Source: Cryomorphaceae bacterium (GTDB lineage: Bacteria; Bacteroidota; Bacteroidia; Flavobacteriales; Schleiferiaceae). Taken from it: DNA of 8,273 nucleotides. The position numbers and the translations under genes are program-made. This document shows, piece after piece, positions 1 through 7,356 of the stretch. The DNA lies in NCBI GenBank assembly GCA_003455605.1, contig DMQR01000061.1, positions 1 to 8,273 on the forward strand, given 5' to 3'. How positions within the stretch are numbered: position 1 is the first letter of the stretch; each line of letters starts with the position of its first letter. The notes under the pieces were generated by a model. That model searched no databases. It had not been told where the DNA came from and worked only from the letters and a program-made list of their open reading frames with translations.

Positions 1-177
1 GCCAATGAAAACGCGGAGTTAGACATGGGTATCTTTGGCCAGCCAACGGAGCGTTATGGATATAGCAATGGAGCTTGGAAGTTCTTGGGTCGCCCGGAGC
101 ACGAGGAAACATTGGTAGTTCGAAAAGGAAATTGGACCGAACTGCGAATCACCTTAAAAAGCGTGATGGACTATTAA
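1..177 (+). CDS. DUF2141 family protein, C-terminal fragment
   Basis: This is the last 58 codons of a rightward gene that begins before the window; frame 1 is open from base 1 to a TAA at 175-177. The fragment has the C-terminal pattern I associate with DUF2141: an acidic Asn-rich stretch ending in Leu-Asp (residues 2-8 of the fragment), then Gly-x-Pro (13-15), Tyr-Gly-Tyr-Ser-Asn (19-23), an aromatic and Gly-Arg-Pro segment, and a final beta strand. Proteins of this family are small, usually exported, predicted beta-sandwich proteins of unknown function, common in Bacteroidota. The signal peptide, if present, lies outside the window. Its stop codon overlaps that of the convergent hydrolase gene. 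The family call rests on motif memory over a short piece; the reading frame itself is clear. Confidence 0.75.
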   Translation, partial: ANENAELDMGIFGQPTERYGYSNGAWKFLGRPEHEETLVVRKGNWTELRITLKSVMDY

Positions 178-950
178 AGTTCGCCTAGGAACGCTTCAAT
201 CATATCTGAAAATGCTTCGTGCGCTTCGGTGTGCACCCAGTGACCGGCATTGGCAATGGTTTTGATTTCAGCCTGAGGGAACAAATCGTAGATGTGCTCG
301 TGATCGGCTTGCTCAATGTAGCCGCTCATGCCTCCGGCGACGAACAGCGTGGGTTTTTCGTAATACCCGAATTCTAGGGGTTCACCCACAAATGCAATCT
401 GAGCGTCTAGGACATCGAGATTAAATCTGAAAGCGAAGGAATTCTTACTCGTGCGGTACATGCTCTTCAAAAAGAACTGACGAATGCTGGCGTTGGTGAC
501 CTCATGGGTAAGTTGCTCTTCAGCATCCGAACGCTTTTTTAACGCCGTAAAATCTATGGATTTCATGGCGTCGATATATCCTTGATGGTGAACGGGGTAA
601 GCCTTTGGGGCGATATCTACGACGATGAGTGCCCGAACACGTACAGGTCGAGATACGGCAAAATGCATGGCAGTTTTCCCACCCATGCTGTGTCCCAAGA
701 GTACGGCATTATCAATATTGTGCTGGTCTAAATAGGCTTCAAGATCCGCGGCCATCACATCATAGTTGTGCTCTGCCATATGTGGGCTGCGCCCGTGATT
801 TCTGGCATCTACAGCGTGAACTTGCCAACCAAGACTAGCCCAGTGCTTGGCGTGTGTGGCCCAATTATCTCCCATCCCGAACAAGCCGTGCAAGATAATC
901 AAAGGCGCTCTTTCACCGTAGATTTTCGAAAATAAAGGGGTTACTTCCAT
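174..950 (-). CDS. alpha/beta hydrolase, YbfF-like esterase
   Basis: A 258-residue alpha/beta hydrolase-fold protein, probably a cytoplasmic carboxylesterase or thioesterase of the YbfF group; its natural substrate cannot be read from sequence. From the ATG at 950, the oxyanion-hole segment His-Gly-Leu-Phe-Gly is at 21-25, Asn-His-Gly-Arg-Ser at 51-55, the nucleophile elbow Gly-His-Ser-Met-Gly-Gly centres on Ser88, and the catalytic His is His237 in Ala-Gly-His-Trp-Val-His. The likely acid is Asp112 in Val-Asp-Ile-Ala-Pro, as in YbfF, because the usual site after the later strand reads Gly-Gly-Met-Ser-Gly without an acid. A TTG at 968 would add six residues, but the ATG fits the family's N-terminus better. 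The gene starts inside the last codons of pdxJ (10-base overlap), so the two are probably co-transcribed and perhaps translationally coupled. No Shine-Dalgarno is visible. Confidence 0.88.
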   Translation of the reverse strand: MEVTPLFSKIYGERAPLIILHGLFGMGDNWATHAKHWASLGWQVHAVDARNHGRSPHMAEHNYDVMAADLEAYLDQHNIDNAVLLGHSMGGKTAMHFAVSRPVRVRALIVVDIAPKAYPVHHQGYIDAMKSIDFTALKKRSDAEEQLTHEVTNASIRQFFLKSMYRTSKNSFAFRFNLDVLDAQIAFVGEPLEFGYYEKPTLFVAGGMSGYIEQADHEHIYDLFPQAEIKTIANAGHWVHTEAHEAFSDMIEAFLGEL

Positions 951-1681
951 GCCATTGGGTTCAAGCAATTCAGATATTGTTGAATGGCATTGTGCAATCC
1001 CAAATAAAGGGCATCAGAAATCAAGGCATGACCTATGCTCACCTCATTTAGATGACCGTTTAATTGCTGCCCGAAATAGGCTAAATTCTCCAAGCTGAGG
1101 TCGTGACCAGCATTAACGCCCAAGCCTATGCTCTTGGCGAAGGCCGCACTATCTGCAAAGGGTGCTACAGCCTCCTCACGGTTCTTCGAATATTGCACCG
1201 CATATGATTCTGTGTACAGCTCAATGCGGTCTGTGCCAATGGCCTTGGCAGCCTCGATTAACGATCTATCGGTTTCAATAAAAATCGAGGTTCTAATGCC
1301 AGCGTTTTTGAAGGTTTGAATCACCTCGGTCAATAAATCCTTGTGGGTAATGGTGTCCCAGCCGGCATTGGAGGTCAGTACACCCGGTCCATCTGGTACA
1401 AGGGTTACTTGAGTCGGTTTGTGCGCAAGAACCAGGTCAATGAATTCCTTATTAGGGAAGCCCTCGATATTAAATTCGGTGCTTATTGCTGGGGCCAATT
1501 CCGCCACGTCGCTATACCGAATATGACGTTGGTCCGGGCGAGGGTGTACCGTGATGCCTTCCGCACCGAAGCGCTCGCAATCTAATGCCACCTGCAAGAC
1601 TTTGGGCACATCACCCCCTCGTGCATTGCGCAAAGTCGCGACTTTATTGATGTTGACGCTCAGTTTTGTGTGATTGTTCAT
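941..1681 (-). CDS. pdxJ: pyridoxine 5'-phosphate synthase PdxJ
   Basis: A full-length cytoplasmic enzyme (246 residues; family about 235-245) that condenses 1-deoxy-D-xylulose 5-phosphate with 3-amino-2-oxopropyl phosphate to pyridoxine 5'-phosphate, the ring-closing step of DXP-dependent vitamin B6 synthesis. It is a single TIM-barrel domain. Visible markers are the N-terminal strand Ser-Val-Asn-Ile-Asn-Lys (8-13) followed by Ala-Thr-Leu-Arg-Asn-Ala-Arg-Gly-Gly (15-23), the catalytic-region Thr-Val-His-Pro-Arg (44-48, His46), Glu73 in Asn-Ile-Glu-Gly, Asn-Ala-Gly-His (His193) and the phosphate-loop Gly-His at 217-218. By alignment from memory these match the E. coli catalytic residues His45, Glu72 and His193. 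Asn12-Lys13 replaces the Asp-His of the E. coli enzyme, which I take to be typical of Bacteroidota PdxJ. It is the first gene of a leftward pair with the hydrolase, and its ATG lies five bases beyond a promoter-like motif. Confidence 0.97.
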   Translation of the reverse strand: MNNHTKLSVNINKVATLRNARGGDVPKVLQVALDCERFGAEGITVHPRPDQRHIRYSDVAELAPAISTEFNIEGFPNKEFIDLVLAHKPTQVTLVPDGPGVLTSNAGWDTITHKDLLTEVIQTFKNAGIRTSIFIETDRSLIEAAKAIGTDRIELYTESYAVQYSKNREEAVAPFADSAAFAKSIGLGVNAGHDLSLENLAYFGQQLNGHLNEVSIGHALISDALYLGLHNAIQQYLNCLNPMAWK

Positions 1682-1686
1682 GGGTG

Positions 1687-1694
1687 CAAAACTA
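1687..1694 (-). promoter_or_regulatory. candidate -7 promoter element for pdxJ
   Basis: On the minus strand these bases read TAGTTTTG, a full match to the Bacteroidota -7 consensus TAnnTTTG. The motif ends only five bases before the pdxJ ATG, so transcription would begin at or next to the start codon, giving a leaderless or nearly leaderless mRNA. I find no good TTG (-33 element) at the expected 17-23 base spacing, so the call rests on the -7 match and its position alone. Confidence 0.45.
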
Positions 1695-1705
1695 AAGAAA
1701 AGACC

Positions 1706-1713
1706 TATGTTTG
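1706..1713 (+). promoter_or_regulatory. candidate -7 promoter element for the CBS-nadK-bamA operon
   Basis: TATGTTTG is a full match to the Bacteroidota -7 consensus TAnnTTTG. It ends seven bases before the ATG at 1721, so the leader would be almost absent. A GTG at 1684-1686, 19 bases upstream, is at the right distance for a -33 element (consensus TTG) but matches only two of three bases. The position supports the ATG at 1721 as the start: the in-frame GTG at 1670 lies upstream of this promoter and inside pdxJ. Confidence 0.45.
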
Positions 1714-1720
1714 TGTAAGA

Positions 1721-2386
1721 ATGTTACAAGAATCCATACATACGGAACCCATTAGCCCATTGCGCCCTTCAGACAGCATTGTCGAGGCCATGGACCACAT
1801 GGAAGAATGGAAGCTGGCCCATCTGCCTTTGGTGGACGCCGCAGGTAAGTATTTGGGCTTGATTAGCGAGGATGCATTATTGGCCGCAGCGGACGACCGT
1901 GCCCAGGTGCAAACGGTACTCAACCCTGCCTTTGTCCCGAGCGTATTGCCTAAATCCCACGCCTTTGTTGTGATGAATGTATGTACGCGAGACCGCATCA
2001 CTATAATACCCATTGTAAATATGGAAGGGCAATATGAAGGAGCTCATTTGTTAACCGATGTGTTGGAATTTTTTCGCGGTACACCTGCCTTGTCTCAGCC
2101 TGGAGCGGTATTGGTGTTGTTTGCGCCGCTCTCCACTTATAGTTTGGCAGAAATCGCTAGTGTAGTGGAGCAGAACGATGCAAAGGTTCTGGCGACTTGG
2201 TTGACCCAAGGCAAAGCGTCATCTGATATCGAAATCACACTGAAAATCAATGTGGAACATAGCGGTCCCATTGCCCAATCCCTCCAGCGCTACGGCTACG
2301 AAATAGGCGGTATCTTTGGGGACAAGAACTTTGATGAAGATTATCAACAGCGATATAATCATCTAATGAATTATTTGAAGTACTGA
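1721..2386 (+). CDS. CBS-domain protein with ACT-like C-terminus
   Basis: A 221-residue soluble, presumably cytoplasmic protein. Two CBS motifs make up the first half (about residues 10-60 and 65-118): each has the pattern of a helix, a hydrophobic strand such as Leu-Pro-Leu-Val-Asp (35-39) or Ile-Ile-Pro-Ile-Val (95-99), and a turn leading to Leu-Gly-Leu-Ile-Ser or its counterpart. Paired CBS motifs usually form a Bateman module that binds adenosyl ligands such as AMP, ATP, SAM or NAD. Residues of about 127-197 have a beta-alpha-beta pattern resembling an ACT-like regulatory fold; this part is less certain. No catalytic domain is present, so it is probably a ligand sensor. The ATG was chosen over an in-frame GTG at 1670, which would overlap pdxJ and lie upstream of the putative promoter. 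Its TGA shares one base with the nadK ATG, implying translational coupling and a possible link to NAD metabolism. Confidence 0.85.
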   Translation: MLQESIHTEPISPLRPSDSIVEAMDHMEEWKLAHLPLVDAAGKYLGLISEDALLAAADDRAQVQTVLNPAFVPSVLPKSHAFVVMNVCTRDRITIIPIVNMEGQYEGAHLLTDVLEFFRGTPALSQPGAVLVLFAPLSTYSLAEIASVVEQNDAKVLATWLTQGKASSDIEITLKINVEHSGPIAQSLQRYGYEIGGIFGDKNFDEDYQQRYNHLMNYLKY

Positions 2387-3276
2387 TGAGAATTGCATTG
2401 TTCGGTCGCGCCCCTAAGCCTGCTAATCTTCCTTACGTGGAGGTGGTGTTGGAAAAGCTCGTGGAAGAAGGGGTAGAGTTCTCTGTATACCACACCTTGC
2501 GCCCTGCTTGCGATGAAATTATCAAGGAGGAGTTCAAAGAGGTCCAATTCTCTACCTATGTTAATGAGGAAGAATTGGCCCAGTTTGATCCTCATTTCCT
2601 CGTCTCACTGGGTGGCGACGGGACCATCCTTGAAGCCACGGTGCTCATTCAAAGCAAAGATATCCCTATTCTGGGCATCAACATGGGCCGTTTGGGATTC
2701 TTGGCGAATGTGGCCAAAAGCAATATCATTACCTCCCTGGACGCGTTGTTCACAGGCCGATTCCAACTTGACTTCCGTAGTCTTCTTCAGGCGCGCAGCT
2801 CATCCACCCATGTGATGAAGCCGAATTTCGCTCTGAATGAAATTACTATCGCTCGTAAGGAAACCACTAGCATGATCACGGTGCACACCTACGTCAATGG
2901 CGCCTATTTGAACAGCTATTGGGCCGACGGTTTAATTATAAGTACACCCACAGGCTCCACCGGATATAGTTTGAGTTGTGGCGGCCCGATTATCATGCCG
3001 AACAGCGAAAACTTTGTCTTAACGCCTATCGCGCCGCACAATTTAACCATGCGTCCCTTCGTTATTTCCGACAACAACACTTTGCGTTTGCGCGTTGAGA
3101 GTCGTGAAAACGAATTTTTAGCATCGCTGGACAGCCGTATGCACAGCTTCGACACAGAAACCGAACTCTTCGTACAAAAGGCCGATTTTAGAATCGCCTT
3201 GGTGCAAACTGAAATGCAAGATTTCCCATCTACGCTTCGAAACAAGCTGAGCTGGGGATTGGATCACAGAAACTAA
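2386..3276 (+). CDS. nadK: NAD kinase
   Basis: A complete 296-residue cytoplasmic NAD kinase (ATP + NAD to ADP + NADP), the sole route to NADP in most bacteria. The family markers are all present: Gly-Gly-Asp-Gly at 76-79 with Thr-Ile-Leu-Glu-Ala after it, Gly-Ile-Asn-Met-Gly-Arg-Leu-Gly-Phe-Leu (97-106), Asn151-Glu152 of the substrate-binding NE motif, and Asp181-Gly182 followed by Thr-Pro-Thr-Gly-Ser-Thr-Gly-Tyr-Ser (187-195). The N-terminal Rossmann-like part begins at Arg-Ile-Ala-Leu-Phe-Gly (2-7), and the C-terminal all-beta domain spans roughly 130-270. The ATG overlaps the stop of the CBS gene by one base (ATGA-type junction), and the TAA abuts the next ATG with no gap, so expression is probably coupled on both sides. 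No missing residues or breaks are visible. Confidence 0.97.
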   Translation: MRIALFGRAPKPANLPYVEVVLEKLVEEGVEFSVYHTLRPACDEIIKEEFKEVQFSTYVNEEELAQFDPHFLVSLGGDGTILEATVLIQSKDIPILGINMGRLGFLANVAKSNIITSLDALFTGRFQLDFRSLLQARSSSTHVMKPNFALNEITIARKETTSMITVHTYVNGAYLNSYWADGLIISTPTGSTGYSLSCGGPIIMPNSENFVLTPIAPHNLTMRPFVISDNNTLRLRVESRENEFLASLDSRMHSFDTETELFVQKADFRIALVQTEMQDFPSTLRNKLSWGLDHRN

Positions 3277-4104
3277 ATGAAATTACATACCCTATTCCTT
3301 GCGGCTTTTCTTGGCTTGAGCAATTCTATGCTGGGCCAATTCTATGAGCTCGGCCTCGGCGGCTCAGGTACTCTGTTCCACGGTGATGTGGGTGCAGTTG
3401 CAACTGGGGCTAAAGGCGCGTACGGATTCACTCCGAATCAACCGGCGAGTCAAATCACCCTTCGCCGCCAATTCAATTGGCACTGGTCAACTCGGCTAAG
3501 TTATACGCGCGGCTACCTCAGTGGCATGGACGCGCTGGCAAAGGACGATTGGAAGCAGGATAGGGACCTGGCCTTCCGCACGGAAATCTCGGAGATTTCC
3601 TACATGACGGAATTCAATTACTGGCCTTATGGTACGGGTACCAAATTCAACCAATCCTTTTATCTTTTTGCGGGAATTGGGCTTACCCAATACCACCCTC
3701 AAGGCGAGTTCGAAGGGGAATGGTACGACTTGCGACCGCTGGGCACAGAGGGACAACAAACCGACTTGAATAATCAATTATTCTACGGAACCACCACTCT
3801 TACGGCTGCCATGGGCTTTGGTTACCGCCGTAGTCTAGCGCGTGATTGGAGTATGACTACTGAGGTGGGATGGCGTTCCTATGGCTCCGATTATTTGGAT
3901 GATACCAGCGGCGATTACGTCGATGCGCAGGATCTGGCAGAGGAACGCGGCGAATTGGCCGCCTATTTTTCAAATCCTGGAAATGTGCCTTACCAAAGTG
4001 CATTGGCTAGAGGCAATGCTCAATCCAAGGATTGGGCTATTTTTGCGGGACTAACCATTTTTTATAACCTGAGCCCTAGAGATGAGCGCTGCACTGGATT
4101 CTAA
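3277..4104 (+). CDS. DUF6089 family exported protein, predicted outer-membrane beta-barrel
   Basis: A 275-residue protein of unknown function. Residues 1-20 form a signal peptide (Lys at 2, hydrophobic core 6-14, likely cut at Gly20-Gln21). The mature start has Tyr-Glu-Leu-Gly-Leu-Gly-Gly-Ser-Gly (23-31) and His-Gly-Asp-Val-Gly (35-39), the hallmark I know from DUF6089. The remainder alternates polar and hydrophobic residues in short strands rich in Tyr, Trp and Gly, as in small outer-membrane barrels, and contains the late segment Asp-Tyr-Leu-Asp-Asp-Thr-Ser-Gly (206-213 approx.). DUF6089 genes are, to my knowledge, regularly found between nadK and uppS/bamA in Bacteroidota, which suggests an envelope role; this is inference. 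The gene begins directly at the nadK stop and runs 23 bases into uppS, so the final Cys-containing tail is encoded twice in different frames. A role as structural or assembly partner of the outer membrane is possible but unproven. Confidence 0.85.
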   Translation: MKLHTLFLAAFLGLSNSMLGQFYELGLGGSGTLFHGDVGAVATGAKGAYGFTPNQPASQITLRRQFNWHWSTRLSYTRGYLSGMDALAKDDWKQDRDLAFRTEISEISYMTEFNYWPYGTGTKFNQSFYLFAGIGLTQYHPQGEFEGEWYDLRPLGTEGQQTDLNNQLFYGTTTLTAAMGFGYRRSLARDWSMTTEVGWRSYGSDYLDDTSGDYVDAQDLAEERGELAAYFSNPGNVPYQSALARGNAQSKDWAIFAGLTIFYNLSPRDERCTGF

Positions 4105-4867
4105 CATTTTTCGAAATAATCGCCTAAAAGCAGGCCTTGATCCGCAACACATCCCGCAACACATTGCGGTAATAATGGACGGCAATGGCCGCTGGGCTAA
4201 GCGACAAGGGTTCATGACCAGAGTACGCGGCCATGAAGTAGGTGTCGAAGCGTTAAAAAAGATTACCAAAGCCGCTGCAGAATTGGGATTAGGCTTTCTG
4301 ACAGTATATGCGTTTTCTACTGAAAATTGGAACCGCCCAAAGAATGAAGTCGATGCATTGATGAATATTTTGATGACGGCTTTGGAGAAAGAATTACCGA
4401 CTTTAATGGATAATAACGTGCGTCTAAACGCCATTGGAAATGTGGATTCCTTGCCCAAAAAAGCAAATAAAAAGTTAATGTCAGTGATAACGGCTACATC
4501 CAAGAATGATGGGTTAACTTTAACGCTTGCTTTGAGTTACGGCTCTCAGGATGAAATGGTGCAAGCGGTTCGTAAAATAGCCACTGAGGTGGCTAATGAG
4601 ACACTAGATCCGGAGGATATTTCGGAAGCACATATAGAGAACTCACTCTTCACAGCGGGCATGCCCAGTCCGGATCTTATGATTCGCACCAGTGGAGAAC
4701 AGCGAATCAGCAACTACTTGCTTTGGCAGTTGGCCTATGCGGAGCTGTACTTTACCCCCATCCTGTGGCCGGACTTTGATGCACAGGGGTTATACGATGC
4801 CATTGCTGCCTTCCAGAAAAGAGAGCGCAGATTTGGTCAGACTTCTGAACAACTAACGGACAAGTAA
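4082..4867 (+). CDS. uppS: isoprenyl transferase (undecaprenyl diphosphate synthase)
   Basis: A 261-residue cis-prenyltransferase that adds isopentenyl units to farnesyl diphosphate to form the C55 undecaprenyl diphosphate, precursor of the lipid carrier for peptidoglycan and surface polysaccharides; it acts at the inner face of the cytoplasmic membrane. Conserved regions are clear: Val-Ile-Met-Asp-Gly-Asn-Gly-Arg-Trp-Ala (30-39) with catalytic Asp33, Gly-His-Glu-Val-Gly (50-54), Thr-Val-Tyr-Ala-Phe-Ser-Thr-Glu-Asn-Trp-x-Arg-Pro (74-86), Arg-Thr-Ser-Gly-Glu-Gln-Arg-Ile-Ser-Asn (202-211) and Glu-Leu-Tyr-Phe then Trp-Pro-Asp-Phe (221-232). There is no other start codon between the ATG at 4082 and the catalytic motif, so the 23-base overlap with the DUF6089 gene looks genuine. 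Product chain length cannot be proved from sequence; C55 is inferred from family and context next to bamA. Confidence 0.96.
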   Translation: MSAALDSNIFRNNRLKAGLDPQHIPQHIAVIMDGNGRWAKRQGFMTRVRGHEVGVEALKKITKAAAELGLGFLTVYAFSTENWNRPKNEVDALMNILMTALEKELPTLMDNNVRLNAIGNVDSLPKKANKKLMSVITATSKNDGLTLTLALSYGSQDEMVQAVRKIATEVANETLDPEDISEAHIENSLFTAGMPSPDLMIRTSGEQRISNYLLWQLAYAELYFTPILWPDFDAQGLYDAIAAFQKRERRFGQTSEQLTDK

Positions 4868-4871
4868 CAGT

Positions 4872-7337
4872 ATGAAGCGTACTCTTTGGACCTTATTACT
4901 AGTGTGTTCAGCGCTGATATCTCGTGGACAAATCGTAACATCGGGAGATTTCAACCTGATACCAGGTATTGATTACGAAGTAGGCGGTATTACCGTTAGC
5001 GGGACCAAGGATTTGGACCCTAATGTCGTGATTATGTTGACCAACATTCGCGTTGGCGACGAGATTCAGTTCCCAGACCCGGCCATATCTGATGCTATTC
5101 GGACGTTGTGGCGTCAACAGCTTTTTGAGGACATTACCTTCCGCGTGACCAACAAGACTGGCAATAAGGTGTTCTTGGACATCTATTTGAAGGAACTTCC
5201 AAAGCTCAGTAAATACTACATTATAGGAGTCAAGAAATCGTGGAAAGACGACTTGCGTGAAGAATTGGGCCTGCGTACTGGTAAAGTCGTGAACGACAAC
5301 TTGGTCGTGATGAGCAACAATAAGATTGAGCAATATTTCCGCGAAAAAGGCTATCTCAATGCCAGTGTAGATATTGTTCAAGATATTGATACAAACTTCA
5401 ACCATGCGGTCATCCTCGGTTTCCGAGTAAATCCTGGGAAGCGCGTGAAAATCAACGAAATAATTTTCCGCGGAAACGAAGCTGTGAGCGATAAGGTGCT
5501 CCTGAAAGCGATGAAAAATACCAAGATGAAAGGCAAGGCCATCTTCAAGGTGTCAAAGCTCCGCAAAAAAGAATACCGCGAAGACCTTAAGGCTATTGTG
5601 ACGAAATACAACAGCTTAGGGTACCGCGATGCCCGCGTGGTATCGGACACCTCATATGCCCTCGATGGCGAGCTCATCAATGTTGAAATTACTGTAGAAG
5701 AAGGACGCAAGTTTTACTTTGGAGATATCACTTTCGTTGGAAACACGAAGTATGACACGCCGATCCTAAAGAGTATCTTGAAAATCAACAGAGGCGATAT
5801 TTATGATAGCCAGCATTTGAATGAACGCGTTAGTTTCGACCCAAACGGTAACGATGTGGCATCTATCTACTTGAATAACGGTTACCTCTTCTCACAAGTG
5901 TTGCCTATTGAGAAGAACGTACAGAACGATACCATCGACATTGAGATTAGGATTCAAGAAGGTCGCCAAGCGACCATCCGAAAGGTGAGCATTACCGGAA
6001 ACGAGCGTACAAATGACCACGTGATTTACCGCGAGGTCCGCACCAAACCGGGTGATCTATTCTCGAAGGCGATGATTCAGCGTACCATTAGAGAATTGGC
6101 ACAGTTAGGCTATTTCGATCAAACACAGATTGGTGTGAATCCAGTACCGGATCCGCAAACGGGTACCGTAGATTTGGAATACACCGTAGTGGAGCGTTCA
6201 ACCTCTCAGCTTGAATTGCAAGGAGGTTGGGGTGCCGGCCGAGTAGTAGGGACCTTTGGTTTGAATTTCAACAACTTCTCTGCACGCAACATCAACAACA
6301 AACGTGCATGGCAACCTTTGCCTACGGGTGATGGACAAAGTATCAACCTGCGTGCGCAGTCTAACGGTTTGTACTTCCAGAGCTACAACGCCTCTTTCAC
6401 CGAACCATGGTTGGGCGGTAAGAAGCCGAACAGCTTCACAGCCACCATTTATCACAACGTTCAGAGTAACGGGGTACGCGCGAACGACCCGAATCGTCAG
6501 AGCCTCTACATTACAGGGGTAAACTTCGGACTAGGACAGCGCTTGAAATGGCCGGATGATTACTTCACCCTTTACCAAGGCTTGGAATTCCGTCGCTTTA
6601 ATTTGGACAACTTTCCTACCGGATTCTTGAACTACAACAAGGGTATTTCGAACAATGTGAACTACAAGTTTACCTTGGGCCGAAATAACACGGACGTGCC
6701 TATTTTCCCAACGCGTGGTTCGCAGTTGAGCTTTGCAGCGGAATTGACCCCGCCGTTTAGTATGTTCACGGACATTGATTACAAGAGCTTGAGCAGCGAG
6801 GAGCGTTTCAGATTGGTGGAGTACCACAAATGGAAGTTAAATGCAGATTGGTTCGCGCCTATCACCTCGAAGTTCGTTATCCGCACCCACGGGGAGTTTG
6901 GATATCTTGGCTCGTACAATAAAGATTTGGGCTTGCCGCCGTTCGAACGTTTCTATGTAGGGGGTGATGGTTTGGCTAATTTCGTGATTGACGGCCGTGA
7001 GATCATCGGTCTACGTGGCTACCAAAACAACTCCATTACTCCAGCCGGAGGTGGTGCGCTGTACAACAAATACATACTTGAATTCCGATACATCCTTGCC
7101 AACAACCCTTCGGCTCAGGTGTTCCCATTGGCGTTCTTAGAAGGCGGAAATAACTACGACAATTTCTGGGATTACCGAGCGTTTAACTTGAAGCGTAGTG
7201 CTGGAGTTGGTTTGCGCATCTTTATGCCTATGTTTGGTTTAATGGGAGTGGACGTTGCTTACGGCTTCGATCCTATGCCGAACGGTACGGCGGCCAGCGG
7301 ATGGCAAACGCACTTCATCATTGGCCAACAGTTCTAA
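4872..7337 (+). CDS. bamA: outer membrane protein assembly factor BamA
   Basis: An 821-residue Omp85-family protein, the core of the BAM complex that folds beta-barrels into the outer membrane. A signal peptide occupies 1-19 (cut near Gly19-Gln20). Five POTRA domains follow at about 35-109, 112-188, 191-278, 280-364 and 367-441; POTRA 3, 4 and 5 open with the typical strand plus Gly-Asn turn (Ile-Ile-Phe-Arg-Gly-Asn 197-202, Ile-Thr-Phe-Val-Gly-Asn 286-291, Val-Ser-Ile-Thr-Gly-Asn 372-377). The barrel covers about 442-821 and includes Phe-Pro-Thr-Arg-Gly (612-616), Phe-Tyr-Val-Gly-Gly (694-698) and the diagnostic Leu-Arg-Gly-Tyr of the lid loop (714-717). It ends in Phe821, the usual C-terminal barrel signal. 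Length is close to that of E. coli BamA (810). It begins four bases after uppS and precedes two ompH genes, so barrel assembly and periplasmic chaperones are expressed together. Confidence 0.97.
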   Translation: MKRTLWTLLLVCSALISRGQIVTSGDFNLIPGIDYEVGGITVSGTKDLDPNVVIMLTNIRVGDEIQFPDPAISDAIRTLWRQQLFEDITFRVTNKTGNKVFLDIYLKELPKLSKYYIIGVKKSWKDDLREELGLRTGKVVNDNLVVMSNNKIEQYFREKGYLNASVDIVQDIDTNFNHAVILGFRVNPGKRVKINEIIFRGNEAVSDKVLLKAMKNTKMKGKAIFKVSKLRKKEYREDLKAIVTKYNSLGYRDARVVSDTSYALDGELINVEITVEEGRKFYFGDITFVGNTKYDTPILKSILKINRGDIYDSQHLNERVSFDPNGNDVASIYLNNGYLFSQVLPIEKNVQNDTIDIEIRIQEGRQATIRKVSITGNERTNDHVIYREVRTKPGDLFSKAMIQRTIRELAQLGYFDQTQIGVNPVPDPQTGTVDLEYTVVERSTSQLELQGGWGAGRVVGTFGLNFNNFSARNINNKRAWQPLPTGDGQSINLRAQSNGLYFQSYNASFTEPWLGGKKPNSFTATIYHNVQSNGVRANDPNRQSLYITGVNFGLGQRLKWPDDYFTLYQGLEFRRFNLDNFPTGFLNYNKGISNNVNYKFTLGRNNTDVPIFPTRGSQLSFAAELTPPFSMFTDIDYKSLSSEERFRLVEYHKWKLNADWFAPITSKFVIRTHGEFGYLGSYNKDLGLPPFERFYVGGDGLANFVIDGREIIGLRGYQNNSITPAGGGALYNKYILEFRYILANNPSAQVFPLAFLEGGNNYDNFWDYRAFNLKRSAGVGLRIFMPMFGLMGVDVAYGFDPMPNGTAASGWQTHFIIGQQF

Positions 7338-7356
7338 TTCAACTACCTTCACCGCA

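Noticed and set aside
159..196. Inverted repeat AAGCGT/ACGCTT near the convergent stops
   Set aside because: Only six base pairs with a loop of about 26 bases and no T-run; too weak to call a terminator.
951..968. TTG start giving the hydrolase six extra residues
   Set aside because: The ATG at 950 is a stronger start and matches the usual family N-terminus; the extension adds no recognisable sequence.
1670..1720. GTG start giving the CBS protein 17 extra residues
   Set aside because: It would overlap pdxJ and lie upstream of the putative promoter; the extra residues are not part of a CBS motif.
4908..5405. 165-codon open frame antisense to bamA
   Set aside because: It lies wholly inside bamA, shows no known motif, and long antisense frames are expected by chance in a gene of this size and composition.
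7255..7356. TTG start extending ompH copy 1 into bamA
   Set aside because: The extension would place about 34 unrelated residues before a clear signal peptide.
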